Assembly: GCF_902167145.1 (NCBI RefSeq) | Contig: NW_023366871.1 | Location: forward strand, 62,001 to 126,000 | From: Zea mays | Taxonomy: Eukaryota; Streptophyta; Magnoliopsida; Poales; Poaceae | Direction of reading: 5' to 3' | DNA: 64,000 nt | Part shown: positions 23,745 to 35,127 of the stretch, piece after piece | How positions within the stretch are numbered: position 1 is the first letter of the stretch | How the letters are laid out: every line of letters begins with the position of its first letter | Position numbers and translations under genes: made by a program | Notes under the pieces: generated by a model | What the model was told of the DNA's origin: nothing | The model's database searches: none | What the model saw: the letters and a program-made list of their open reading frames with translations, nothing else

Positions 23745-25190
23745 CGTGCGGCAACAAAATTGCGTGAAACCACCCAAACATGAGTTTTGGACCTAAAGTA
23801 GTGGATTGGGAATGTTCGTTGCGCAAAACGAAGAAATGGTTCCGGTGGCGAAAACTCGTGCTTTGTATGCACCCCGACACCCGTTTTCGAAATGGGTGAC
23901 GTGCGGCAACGAAATTGCGCGAAACCACCCCAAACATGAGTTTTTACCTAAAGTAGAGGATTGGGCATGTTTGTTGCGAAAAACGAAGAAATGCAAAAAC
24001 TTGTGTTTTGTATGCACCCCGACACCCGTTTTCGGAATGGTGACGTGCTGTAACGAAATTGCTCGAAATCACCCGAAACATGAGTTTTGGACCTAAAGTA
24101 GTGGATTGGGCATGTTCGTTACGAAAAACGAAGAAATAGTTCCGGTGACAAAAACTCGTGCTTTGTACGCACCCAACACCCGTTTTCGGAATGGGTGACG
24201 TGCGGCAACGAAATTGCGCGAAACCAACCCAAACATGAGTTTTTACCTAAAGTAGTGGATTGGGAATGTTCGTTGAGAAAAACGAAGAAATGGTTCCGGT
24301 GGCGAAAACTCATGCTTTGTATGCACCCCGACACCCGTTTTCGAAATGGGTGACGTGCGGCAACGAAATTGCGTGAAACCACCCCACCCCAAACATGAGT
24401 TTTGGACCTAAAGTAGTGGATTGGACATGTTCGTTGCGAAAAACGAAGAGATGGTTCCGGTGGCGAAAACTCATGCTTTGTATGCACCCAACACCCGTTT
24501 TCGGAATGGGTGACGTGCGGCAACGAAATTGCGCGAAACCACCCGAAACATGAGTTTTTACCTAAAGTAGTGGATTGGGCATGTTCGTTGACAAAAACGA
24601 AGAAATGGTTCCGATGGCGAAAACTCATGCTTTCTATGCACCCCGACACCCGTTTTCGAAATGGGTGACGTGCGGCAACGAAATTGCGTGAAACCACCGC
24701 ACCCAAACATGAGTTTTGGACCTAAAGTAGTGGATTGTACATGTTCGTTGCGAAAAACGAAGAAATGGTTCCGGTGGCGAAAACTCATGCTTTGTATGCA
24801 CCCCGACACCCGTTTTCGGAATGGGTGACGTGCGGCAACGAAATTGCGCGAAACCACCCCAAACATGAGTTTTGGACCTAAAGTAGTGGATTGGGCATGT
24901 TCGTAGCGAAAAACGAAGAATTGGTTCCGGTGGCAAAAACTCATGCTTTGTATGCACCCGACACCCGTTTTCGGAATGGGTGACGTGCGGCAACGAGATT
25001 GCGCAAAACCACCCCAAACATGAGTTTTGCACCTAAAGTACTGGATTGGGCATGTTCGTTGCGAAAAACGAAGAAATGGCTACGGTGACAAAAACTCATG
25101 CTTTTATGCACCCGACACCCATTTTCGGAATGGGTGACGTGCGGTAACGAAATTGCGCGAAACCACCCCAAACATGAGTTTTGGACCTAA
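23745..25190 (+). repeat. CentC block duplicated about 2,648 bp downstream (17 monomers)
   Basis: The block carries the rare monomer lacking GGTTCCGGTG (near 23993) and the GCGCAAAACGAAG variant. The same ordered variants recur at about 26396-27843 at an offset of 2,647-2,649 bp. The short monomer also occurs once in the parent block near 11751, so the same ancestral segment is present three times. Confidence 0.7.
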
Positions 25191-25508
25191 AGTAGTGGAT
25201 TGGGCATGTTCGTTGCGAAAAACGAAGAAATAGTTCCGGTGGCAAAAACTCGTGCTTTGTATGCACCCAACACCCGTTTTCGGAATGGGTGACGTGCGGC
25301 AACGAAATTGCGAGAAACCAACCCAAACATGAGTTTTTACCTAAAGTAGTGGATTGGGCATGTTCGTTAAGAAAAACGAAGAAATGGTTCCGGTGGCGAA
25401 AACTCATGCTTTGTATGCACCCCGACACCCGTTTTCGAAATGGGTGACGTGCGGCAACGAAATTGCGTGAAACCACCCCACCCCAAACATGAGTTTTGGA
25501 CCTAAAGT

Positions 25509-26376
25509 ACTAGATTGGACATGTTCGTTGCGAAAAACGAAGAAATGGTTCCGGTGGCGAAAACTCATGCTTTGTATGCACCCAACACCCGTTTTCGGAA
25601 TGGATGACGTGCGGCAACGAAATTGCGCGAAACCACCCCAAACATGAGTTTTTACCTAAAGTAGTGGATTGGGCATGTTCGTTGAGAAAAACGAAGAAAT
25701 GGTTCCGGTGGCGAAAACTCATGCTTTGTATGCACCCCGACATCCGTTTTCGAAATGGGTGACGTGCGGCAACGAAATTGCGTGAAACAACCCCACCCCA
25801 AACATGAGTTTTGGACCTAAAGTAGTGGATTGGACATGTTCGTTGCGAAAAACGAAGAAATGGTTCCGGTGGCGAAAACTCATGCTTTGTATGCACCCCG
25901 ACACCCGTTTTCGGAATGGGTGACGTGCGGCAACGAAATTGCGCGAAACCACCCCAAACATGAGTTTTGGACCTAAAGTAGTGGATTGGGCATGTTCGTA
26001 GCGAAAAACGAAGAATTGGTTCCGGTGGCAAAAACTCATGCTTTGTATGCACCCGACACCCGTTTTCAGAATGGGTGACGTGCGGCAACGAGATTGCGCA
26101 AAACCACCCCAAACATGAGTTTTGCACCTAAAGTAGTGGATTGGGCATGTTCGTTGCGAAAAACGAAGAAATGGTTACGGTGGCAAAAACTCATGCTTTG
26201 TATGCACCCGACACCCATTTTCGGAATGGGTGACGTGCGGTAACGAAATTGCGCGAAACCACCCCAAACATTAGTTTTGGACCTAAAGTAGTGGATTGGG
26301 CATGTTCGTTGCGAAAAACGAAGAAATGGTTCCGGTGGCGAACTCTCGTGCTTTGTATGCACCCCGACACCCGTTT
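25509..26376 (+). repeat. CentC block duplicated 2,335 bp downstream (15 monomers)
   Basis: Variants such as AATGGATGACG (25608, 27943), TTTTCAGAATGG (26063, 28398) and AAACATTAG (26268, 28603) recur at a constant offset of 2,335 bp, so 25509-26376 matches 27844-28711. This block starts where the 2,648-bp homology ends, showing two successive duplications. Confidence 0.7.
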
Positions 26377-29300
26377 TCGGAATGGGTGACGTGCGGCAAC
26401 AAAATTGCGTGAAACCACCCCAAACATGAGTTTTGGACCTAAAGTAGTGGATTGGGAATGTTTCGTTGCGCAAAACGAAGAAATGGTTCCGGTGGCGAAA
26501 ACTCGTGCTTTGTATGCACCCCGACACCCGTTTTCGAAATGGGTGACGTGTGGCAACGAAATTGCGCGAAACCACCCCAAACATGAGTTTTTACCTAAAG
26601 TCGAGGATTGGGCATGTTTGTTGCGAAAAACGAAGAAATGCAAAAACTTGTGTTTTGTATGCACCCCGACACCCGTTTTCGGAATGGGTGACGTGCTGTA
26701 ACGAAATTGCGCGAAATCACCCCAAACATGAGTTTTGGACCTAAAGTAGTGGATTGGGCATGTTCGTTGCGAAAAACGAAGAAATAGTTCCGGTGGCAAA
26801 AACTCGTGCTTTGTACGCACCCAACACCCGTTTTCGGAATGGGTGACGTGCGGCAACGAAATTGCGCGAAACCAACCCAAACATGAGTTTTTACCTAAAG
26901 TAGTGGATTGGGCATGTTCGTTGAGAAAAACGAAGAAGTGGTTCCGGTGGCGAAAACTCATGCTTTGTATGCACCCCGACACCCGTTTTCGAAATGGGTG
27001 ACGTGCGGCAACGAAATTGCGTGAAACCACCCCACCCCAAACATGAGTTTTGGACCTAAAGTAGTGGATTGGACATGTTCGTTGCGAAAAACGAAGAGAT
27101 GGTTCCGGTGGCGAAAACTCATGCTTTGTATGCACCCAACACCCGTTTTCGGAATGGGTGACGTGCGGCAACGAAATTGCGCGAAACCACCCCAAACATG
27201 AGTTTTTACCTAAAGTAGTGGATTGGGCATGTTCGTTGACAAAAACGAAGAAATGGTTCCGGTGGCGAAAACTCATGCTTTCTATGCACCCCGACACCCG
27301 TTTTCGAAATGGGTGACGTGCGGCAACGAAATTGCGTGAAACCACCGCACCCCAAACATGAGTTTTGGACCTAAAGTAGTGGATTGGACATGTTCGTTGC
27401 GAAAAACGAAGAAATGGTTCCGGTGGCGAAAACTCATGCTTTGTATGCACCCCGACACCCGTTTTCGGAATGGGTGACGTGCGGCAACGAAATTGCGCGA
27501 AACCACCCCAAACATGAGTTTTGGACCTAAAGTAGTGGATTGGGCATGTTCGTAGCGAAAAACGAAGAATTGGTTCCGGTGGCAAAAACTCATGCTTTGT
27601 ATGCACCCGACACCCGTTTTCGGAATGGGTGACGTGCGGCAACGAGATTGCGCAAAACCACCCCAAACATGAGTTTTGCACCTAAAGTAGTGGATTGGGC
27701 ATGTTCGTTGCGAAAAACGAAGAAATGGCTACGGTGACAAAAACTCATGCTTTGTATGCACCCGACACCCATTTTCGGAATGGGTGACGTGCGGTAACGA
27801 AATTGCGCGAAACCACCCCAAACATGAGTTTTGGACCTAAAGTACTGGATTGGACATGTTCGTTGCGAAAAACGAAGAAATGGTTCCGGTGGCGAAAACT
27901 CATGCTTTGTATGCACCCAACACCCGTTTTCGGAATGGATGACGTGCGGCAACGAAATTGCGCGAAACCACCCCAAACATGAGTTTTTACCTAAAGTAGT
28001 GGATTGGGCATGTTCGTTGAGAAAAACGAAGAAATGGTTCCGGTGGCGAAAACTCATGCTTTGTATGCACCCCGACACCCGTTTTCGAAATGGGTGACGT
28101 GCGGCAACGAAATTGTGTGAAACCACCCCACCCCAAACATGAGTTTTGGACCTAAAGTAGTGGATTGGACATGTTCGTTGCGAAAAACGAAGAAATGGTT
28201 CCGGTGGCGAAAACTCATGCTTTGTATGCACCCCGACACCCGTTTTCGGAATGGGTGACGTGCGGCAACGAAATTGCGCGAAACCACCCCAAACATGAGT
28301 TTTGGACCTAAAGTAGTGGATTGGGCATGTTCGTAGCGAAAAACGAAGAATTGGTTCCGGTGGCAAAAACTCATGCTTTGTATGCACCCGACACCCGTTT
28401 TCAGAATGGGTGACGTGCGGCAACGAGATTGCGCAAAACCACCCCAAACATGAGTTTTGCACCTAAAGTAGTGGATTGGGCATGTTCGTTGCGAAAAACG
28501 AAGAAATGGTTACGGTGGCAAAAACTCATGCTTTGTATGCACCCGACACCCATTTTCGGAATGGGTGACGTGCGGTAACGAAATTGCGCGAAACCACCCC
28601 AAACATTAGTTTTGGACCTAAAGTAGTGGATTGGGCATGTTCGTTGCGAAAAACGAAGAAATGGTTCCGGTGGCGAACTCTCGTGCTTTGTATGCACCCC
28701 GACACCCGTTTTTGAAATGGGTGACGTGCAGCAACGAAATTGCGTGAAACCACCCCCAAACATGAGTTTTGGACCTAAAGTAGTGGATTGGGAATGTTCG
28801 TTGCGAAAAACGAAGAAATGGTTCCGGTGGCGAAAACTCATGCTTTGGATGCACCCTAACACCCGTTTTCGTAATGGGTGACGTGCAGCAACGAAATTGC
28901 GCGAAACCACCCCAAACATGAGTTTTGGACCTAAAGTAGTGGATTGGGCATGTTCGTTGCGAAAAACGAAGAATTGGTTCCGGTGGCAAAAACTCATGCT
29001 TTGTATGCACCCGACACCCGTTTTCGGAATGGGTGACGTGCGGCAACGAGATTGCGTGAAACCACCCCAAACATGAGTTTTGCACCTAAAGTAGTGGATT
29101 GGGCAAGTTCGTTGTGAAAAACGAAGAAATGGTTCTGGTGGCAAAAACTCGTGCTTTGTATGCACCCCGACACCCGTTTTCGGAATGGTTGACGTGCGGC
29201 AACGAAATTGCGCGAAACCACCCAAACATGAGTTTTGGACCTAAAGTAGTGGATTGGGCATGTTCGTTGCAAAAAACGATGAAATGGTTCCGGTGGCAAA

Positions 29301-29569
29301 AACTCGTGCTTTGTATGCACCCGACACCCGTTTTCGGAATGGGTGAAGTGTGGCAACGAAATTGCGCGAAACCACCCCAAACATGAATTTTGGACCTAAA
29401 GTAGTGGATTGGGCATGTTCGTTGCGAAAAACGAATAAATGGTTCCGGTGGCAAAAACTCGTGCTTTGTATGCACCCCGACACCCGTTTTCGGAATGGGT
29501 GACGTGCGACAACGAAATTGCGCAAAACCACCACAAGCATGAGTTTTGGACCTAAAGTAGTGGATTGGG

Positions 29570-32500
29570 CATGTTCGTCGCGCAAAACGAAGAAATCGTT
29601 CCGGTGGCGAAAACTCATGCTTTGTATGCACCCCGACACCCATTTTCGGAATGGGTGACGTGCGGCAACGAAATTGTGCGAAACCACCCCGAACATGAGT
29701 TTTGGATCTAAACACGTGGATTGGGCATGTTCGTTGTGAAAATTGAAGAAATGATTCCGGTGGCGAAAACTCATGCCTTGTATGCACCCCGACACCCGTT
29801 TTCGGAATGGGTGACGTGCGGCAACGAAATTGCGCGAAACCACCCCAAACATGAGTTTTGGACCTAAAGTATGGGATTGGGCATGTTCATTGCGAAAAAC
29901 GAAGAAATGGTTCCGGTGGCGAAAACTCGTGCTTTGTATGCACCCCGACACCCGTTTTCGGAATGGGTGACGTGCTGCAACGAAATTGTGCGAAACCACC
30001 CCAAACATGAGTTTTTGACCTAAAGTAGTGGATTGGGCATGTTCGTTGCGAAAAACGAAGAAATAGTTCCGGTGGCAAAAACTCGTGCTTTGTATGCACC
30101 CCAACACCCGTTTTCGGAATGGGTGACGTGCGGCAATGAAATTGTGCGAAACCACCCCAAACATGAGTTTTTACCTAAAGTAGAGGATTGGGCATGTTCG
30201 TTGAGAAAAACGAAGAAATGGTTCCGGTGGCGGAAACTCATGCTTTGTATGCACCCCGACACCCGTTTTCGAAATGGGTGACGTGCGGCAACGAAATTGC
30301 GTGAAACCACCCCAAACATGAGTTTTGGACTTAAAGTAGTGGATTGGGCATGTTTGTTGCGAAAAACGAAGAAATGGTTCCGGTGGCAAAAACTCATGCT
30401 TTGTATGCACCCCGACACCCGTTTTCGCAATGGGTGACGTGCGGCAAAGAAATTGAGCGAAACCACACCAAACATGAGTTTTGGACCTAAAGTAGTGCTT
30501 TGGGCATGTTCGTTGCGAAAAACGAAGAAATGGTTCCGGTGGCAAAAACTCGTGCTTTGTATGCACCCCGACACCCGTTTTCAGAATGGGTGACGTGCGG
30601 CAACGAAATTGCGCGAAACCACCCCAAACATGAGTTTTGGACCTAAGGTAGTGGATTGGACATGTTCGTTGCGCAAAGCGAAGAAATGGTTCAGGTGGCG
30701 AAAAGTCGTGCTTTGTATGCACCCCGACACCCATTTTCGGAATGGGTGACGTGCGGCAACGAAATTGCGCGAAACCACCCCGAACATGAGTTTTGGATCT
30801 AAACTCGTGGATTGGGCATGTTCGTTGTGAAAAATGAAGAAATGATTCCGGTGGCGAAAACTCATGCTTTGTATGCACCCCCACACCCGTTTTCGGAATG
30901 GGTGACGTGCGGCAACGAAATTGCGCGAAACCATCCCAAACATGAGTTTTGGACCTAAAGTAGGGGATTGGGCATGTTCATTGCGAAAAACGAAGAAATG
31001 GTTCCGGTGGCGAAAACTCGTGCTTTGTATGCACCACGACACCCGTTTTCGGAATGGGTGACGTGCTGCAACGAAATTGTGCGAAACCACCCCAAACATG
31101 AGTTTTTGACCTAAAGTAGTGGATTGGGCATGTTCGTTGCGAAAAACGAAGAAATAGTTCCGGTGGCAAAAACTCGTGCTTTGTATGCACCCCAACACCT
31201 GTTTCCGGAATGGGTGACGTGCTGCAACGAAATTGCGCGAAACCACCCCAAACATGAGTTTTTGACCTAAAGTAGTGGATTGGGCATGTTCGTTGCGAAA
31301 AACGAAGAAATGGTTCCGGTGGCAAAAACTCGTGCTTTGTATGCATCCCGACACACGTTTCCGGAATGGGTGACGTGCGGCAACAAAATTGCGCGAAACC
31401 ACCCCAAACATGAGTTTTTACCTAAAGTAGAGGATTGGGCATGTTCGTTGCAAAAAACGAAGAAATGGTTCCGGTGGCGAAAACTCATGCTTTGTATGCA
31501 CCCCGACACCCGTTTTCGCAATGGGTGACGTGCGGCAAAGAAATTGAGCGAAACCACCCCAAACATGAGTTTTGGACCTAAAGTAGTGCTTTGGGCATGT
31601 TCATTGCGAAAAACGAAGAAATGGTTCCGGTGGCAAAAACTCGTGCTTTGTATGCACCCCGACACCCGTTTTCGGAATGGGTGACGTGCGACAACGAAAT
31701 TGCGCAAAACCACCACAAACATGAGTTTTGGACCTAAAGTAGTGGATTGGGCATGTTCGTCGCGCAAAACGAAGAAATCGTTCCGGTGGCGAAAACTCGT
31801 GCTTTGTATGCACCCCGACACCCATTTTCGGAATGGGTGACGTGCGGCAACGAAATTGCGCGAAACCACCCCGAACATGAGTTTTGGATCTAAACTCGTG
31901 GATTGGGCATGTTCGTTGTGAAAAATGAAGAAATGATTCCGGTGGCGAAAACTCATGCTTTGTATGCACCCCGACACCCGTTTTCGGAATGGGTGACGTG
32001 CCGCAACGAAATTGCGCGAAACCACCCCAAACATGAGTTTTGGACCTAAAGTAGGGGATTGGGCATGTTCATTGCGAAAAACGAAGAAATGGTTCCGGTG
32101 GCGAAAACTCGTGCTTTGTATGCACCCCGACACCCGTTTTCGGAATGGGTGACGTGCTGCAACGAAATTGTGCGAAACCACCCCAAACATGAGTTTTTGA
32201 CCTAAAGTAGTGGATTGGGCATGTTCGTTGCGAAAAACGAAGAAATAGTTCCGGTGGCAAAAACTCGTGCTTTGTATGCACCCCAACACCCGTTTTCGGA
32301 ATGGGTGACGTGCGGCAACGAAATTGCGCGAAACCACCCCAAACATGAGTTTTTACCTAAAGTAGAGGATTGGGCATGTTCGTTGAGAAAAACGAAGAAA
32401 TGGTTCCGGTGGCGAAAACTCATGCTTTGTATGCACCCCGACACCCGTTTTCGAAATGAGTGACGTGCAGCAACGAAATTGCGTGAAACCACCCCAAACA

Positions 32501-32902
32501 TGAGTTTTGGACTTAAAGTAGTGGATTGGGCATGTTTGTTGCGAAAAACGAAGAAATGGTTCCAGTGGCAAAAACTCATGCTTTGTAAGCACCCCGACAC
32601 TCGTTTTCGCAATGGGTGACGTGCGGCAAAGAAATTGAGCGAAACCACCCCAAACATGAGTTTTGGACCTAAAGTAGTGCTTTGGGCATGTTCGTTGCGA
32701 AAAACGAAGAAATGGTTCCGGTGGCAAAAACTCGTGCTTTGTATGCACCCCGACACCCGTTTTCAGAATGGGTGACGTGCGGCAACGAAATTGTGCGAAA
32801 CCACCCCAAACATGAGTTTTGGACCTAAAGTAGTGGATTGGACATGTTCGTTGCGCAAAGCGAAGAAATGGTTCCGGTGGCGAAAAGTCGTGCTTTGTAT
32901 GC
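29570..32902 (+). repeat. CentC block with 2,182-bp (14-monomer) periodicity
   Basis: Ordered variants at 29.57-30.72 kb recur at 31.75-32.90 kb: CGTCGCGCAAAACG, GGATCTAAAC, AAAGAAATTGAGCG and CGCAAAGCGAAG. Within it, some variants also repeat about 1,092 bp apart (7 monomers), for instance GGATCTAAAC near 29704 and 30796. Similarity drops near 30720/32902. Confidence 0.65.
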
Positions 32903-33942
32903 ACCCCGACACCCGTTTTCGGAATGGGTGACATGTGGCAACGAAACTGCGCGAAACCACCCCAAACATGAGTTTTGGACCTAAAGTAGTGGATTGGGCA
33001 TGTTCGTTGTGAAAAACGAAGAAATGGTTCCGGTGGCGAAAACTCATGCTTTGTATGCACCCCGACACCCGTTTCCGGAATGGGTGACGTGCGGCAACGG
33101 AATTTCGCAAAACCACCCCAAACATGAGTTTTGGAACTAAAGTAGTGGATTGGGCATGTTTGTTGCGAAAAACGAATAAATGGTTCCGGTGGCAAAAACT
33201 CGTGCTTTGTATGCACCCCGACACCCGTTTTCGGAATGGGTGACGTGCGACAACGAAATTGCGCAAAATCACCGCAAACATGAGTTTTGGTCCTAAAGTA
33301 GTGGATTGGGCATGTTCGTCGCGTAAAACGAAGAAATCGTTCCGGTGGCGAAAACTCGTGCTTTGCATGCACCCCGACACCCATTTTCGGAATGGGTGAC
33401 GTGCGGCAACGAAATTGCGTGAAACCACCCCGAACATGAGTTTTGGATCTAAACTCGTGGATTGGGCATGTTCGTTGTGAAAAATGAAGAAATGATTCCG
33501 GTGGCGAAAACTCATGCTTTGTATGCACCCCGACACCCGTTTTCGGAATGGGTGACGTGCGGCAACGAAATTGCGCGAAACCACCCCAAACATGAGTTTT
33601 GGACCTAAAGTAGGGGATTGGGAATGTTCATTGCGAAAAACGAAGAAATGGTTCCGGTGGCGAAAACTCGTGCTTTGTATGCACCCCGACACCCGTTTTC
33701 GGAATGGGTGACGTGCTGCAACGAAATTGTGCGAAACCACCCCAAACATGAGTTTTTGACCTAAAGTAGTGGATTGGGCATGTTTGTTGCGAAAAACGAA
33801 GAAATAGTTCCGGTGGCAAAAACTCGTGCTTTGTATGCACCCCAACACCCGTTTTCGGAATGGGTGACGTGTGGCAACGAAATTGCGCGAAACCACCCCA
33901 AACATGAGTTTTTACCTAAAGTAGAGGATTGGGCTTGTTCGT

Positions 33943-34539
33943 TGATGAGGTCATCAACACCAACACGAGCACATCTACACCAGCAGCACCTTCTCCAGCC
34001 CAGGCACCATCTTCCCCAGTCCAGGCGCCACCCCTTCCACCTGGGCCAGTGACTCGGGCCCGTGCAAGAGAATTGAACTACATCATGTTGTTAAAGAACG
34101 AAGGCCCGGAAGAATAGACGACCAACCCAATTGCGGCCCATAATGGACGACCTAGGGTTGGCCGTCCCTAGGGGCTGCGCCCCTCTCTATTTATACAGGA
34201 GCTGCGCCTCCTTTATTTTCCGAGTTTTGTTTTACGTTAGCCTTAGCTACTCTCGAACACGCGCAAATCTGCGCTGTCTTCGTGTATTCAGAACTCCACC
34301 CTCGAGTAATAGATTAGATTGCTCGCATCTTTTTCTTGATCGTTCTTCGATTGCGCACAGGAAACGATCTTCGTGATCAGGCCGATCTCGCATCAGCAAG
34401 GTCGGTAACCACAGGGAGTTGGTTCAGCGATTGCATTGGCGCCTCGGGCTTGCTCGTCGTAGTCGGATCGCAAGGGTCATCTTCCGCCAAATCGGAATTA
34501 TCTCTACTCGCCAAAAGATCGGGCACCTCAACTACATCA
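33943..34539 (+). repeat. CRM1 variant LTR (fragment A)
   Basis: 597 bp, from TGATGAGG to CTACATCA. The first part encodes a CRM Pol C-terminus with a proline/alanine-rich linker and the CR motif GPVTRARARELNYIMLLKNE, ending in TAG near 34117. A TATA-like TATTTATA lies near 34188-34195. Confidence 0.82.
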
Positions 34540-34559
34540 ATTGGTATCAGATTTCCAGG
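34540..34559 (+). other. CRM1 primer-binding site
   Basis: ATTGGTATCAGATTTCCAGG follows the LTR. TGGTATCAGA matches the first ten bases of a typical initiator-Met PBS. Confidence 0.7.
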
Positions 34560-34794
34560 TTGATCGGTGAGTTTATCGAGTGTTTTTTTCCTACAGTCCA
34601 CAAAACCACATAAAAATTCAGGTTAGACCTTATCCCAGCACCCTTTTGAGCCTCGCACTTTCTTTCAATAATCTGCATTGTTGAATTTGTGTGCTTTCGC
34701 GTCATTTGTTGCTGGTTGCATTGTGTTCTTCGACCATTCAAATCCTAGCGCCGCCACCATCTCCCCTTTGATCACGCCACAAACCGAGTCAACA

Positions 34795-34990
34795 TTGCTT
34801 CCTTGTTTTTCTCCTTCGGTTACGTAAAAAAAACAGAAAAAACAAACCGAGTCAACGGCCGTTTCCTTGTTTTTCTCCTTCGGTTACGAAAAAAAAAACA
34901 GAAAAAAAAAACCGAGTCAACATCGTTTCCTTGTTTTTCTCCTTCGGTTACGTCAAAAAAAAAACAGAAACAAAAAAAACAACGAAGGAG
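34795..34990 (+). repeat. 64-bp tandem repeat (3 copies) in the CRM1 leader
   Basis: CCTTGTTTTTCTCCTTCGG recurs at about 34801, 34865 and 34929, each followed by TTACG, an A-rich stretch and ACCGAGTCAAC. The same triple repeat occurs on the minus strand in three other CRM1 leaders here (about 46085-46285, 49945-50150 and 59965-60160). Confidence 0.8.
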
Positions 34991-35127
34991 AAAGGATACG
35001 GTTGTTTCATCCCGGTCGTTTGAAAACATAACTTGAGGTACCTTCCTTAAACCGGGCATAACTTTTCGCTCGGGTGTCCGAAAAATCTGAAATTTTTACA
35101 GGAGTTAGTTGACACCATTCTGAGGCA

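Larger units (their letters stand above)
12587..24903 (+). repeat. CentC higher-order block, copy 2, interrupted by CRM2
   Basis: Second copy of the 4,670-bp block, made of 12587-13723 and 21296 to about 24820-24903. When the CRM2 and one TSD are removed, sequence after 21295 continues what follows 9053 in copy 1. Homology between 9.05-12.66 kb and 21.30-24.90 kb runs at an offset of about 12,241 bp (4,670 plus the insertion, with small indels). The first clear mismatch is TCGTA at 24901 versus TCGTT at 12661. CRM2 is absent from copy 1, so it inserted after the duplication. Confidence 0.8.
21291..33942 (+). repeat. CentC satellite array 2
   Basis: 12.65 kb, about 81 monomers, same orientation as array 1. 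It begins with the TTTTG target duplicate and ends inside GTTCGT where a CRM1 LTR starts. It contains several layered block duplications (listed separately) and marker monomers: CCCCA insertions giving ACCCCACCCCAAAC, monomers with TGAGTTTTTACC, and a monomer missing about 10 bp (GAAATGCAAAAACTTG). No gene is present. Confidence 0.96.
31904..35126 (+). repeat. 3,223-bp tandem duplication unit, copy A (CentC plus CRM1 end)
   Basis: Everything from about 31904 recurs at +3,224 bp: the CentC monomers, the CentC/CRM1 junction (33943 versus 37167) and the first ~245 bp of the CRM1 LTR. At 35126-35128 CRM1 leader sequence ending CATTCTGAGGC meets CentC TGGGCATGTTCG with one extra A. This is the join created by the duplication. 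Small differences between copies (for example GAGGTCATC versus GAGGACATC) show it is not an assembly echo. Confidence 0.82.
33943..35127 (+). mobile_element. CRM1-type element fragment: 5' LTR and leader (fragment A)
   Basis: Starts TGATGAGGTCATCAAC within a CentC monomer and runs through an LTR, PBS and about 590 bp of leader before stopping abruptly at a CentC junction. No gag or pol remains. The stop coincides with the edge of the 3.2-kb tandem duplication, so the truncation is explained by that duplication. The LTR's first ~170 bp differ from the minus-strand CRM1 LTRs in this window, while the rest is close. Confidence 0.83.

Noticed and set aside
34336..34613. Small frames in CRM1 LTRs and leaders (60-115 codons), some K-rich
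   Set aside because: They come from LTR sequence and the 64-bp A-rich leader repeat; low complexity and present in all copies.
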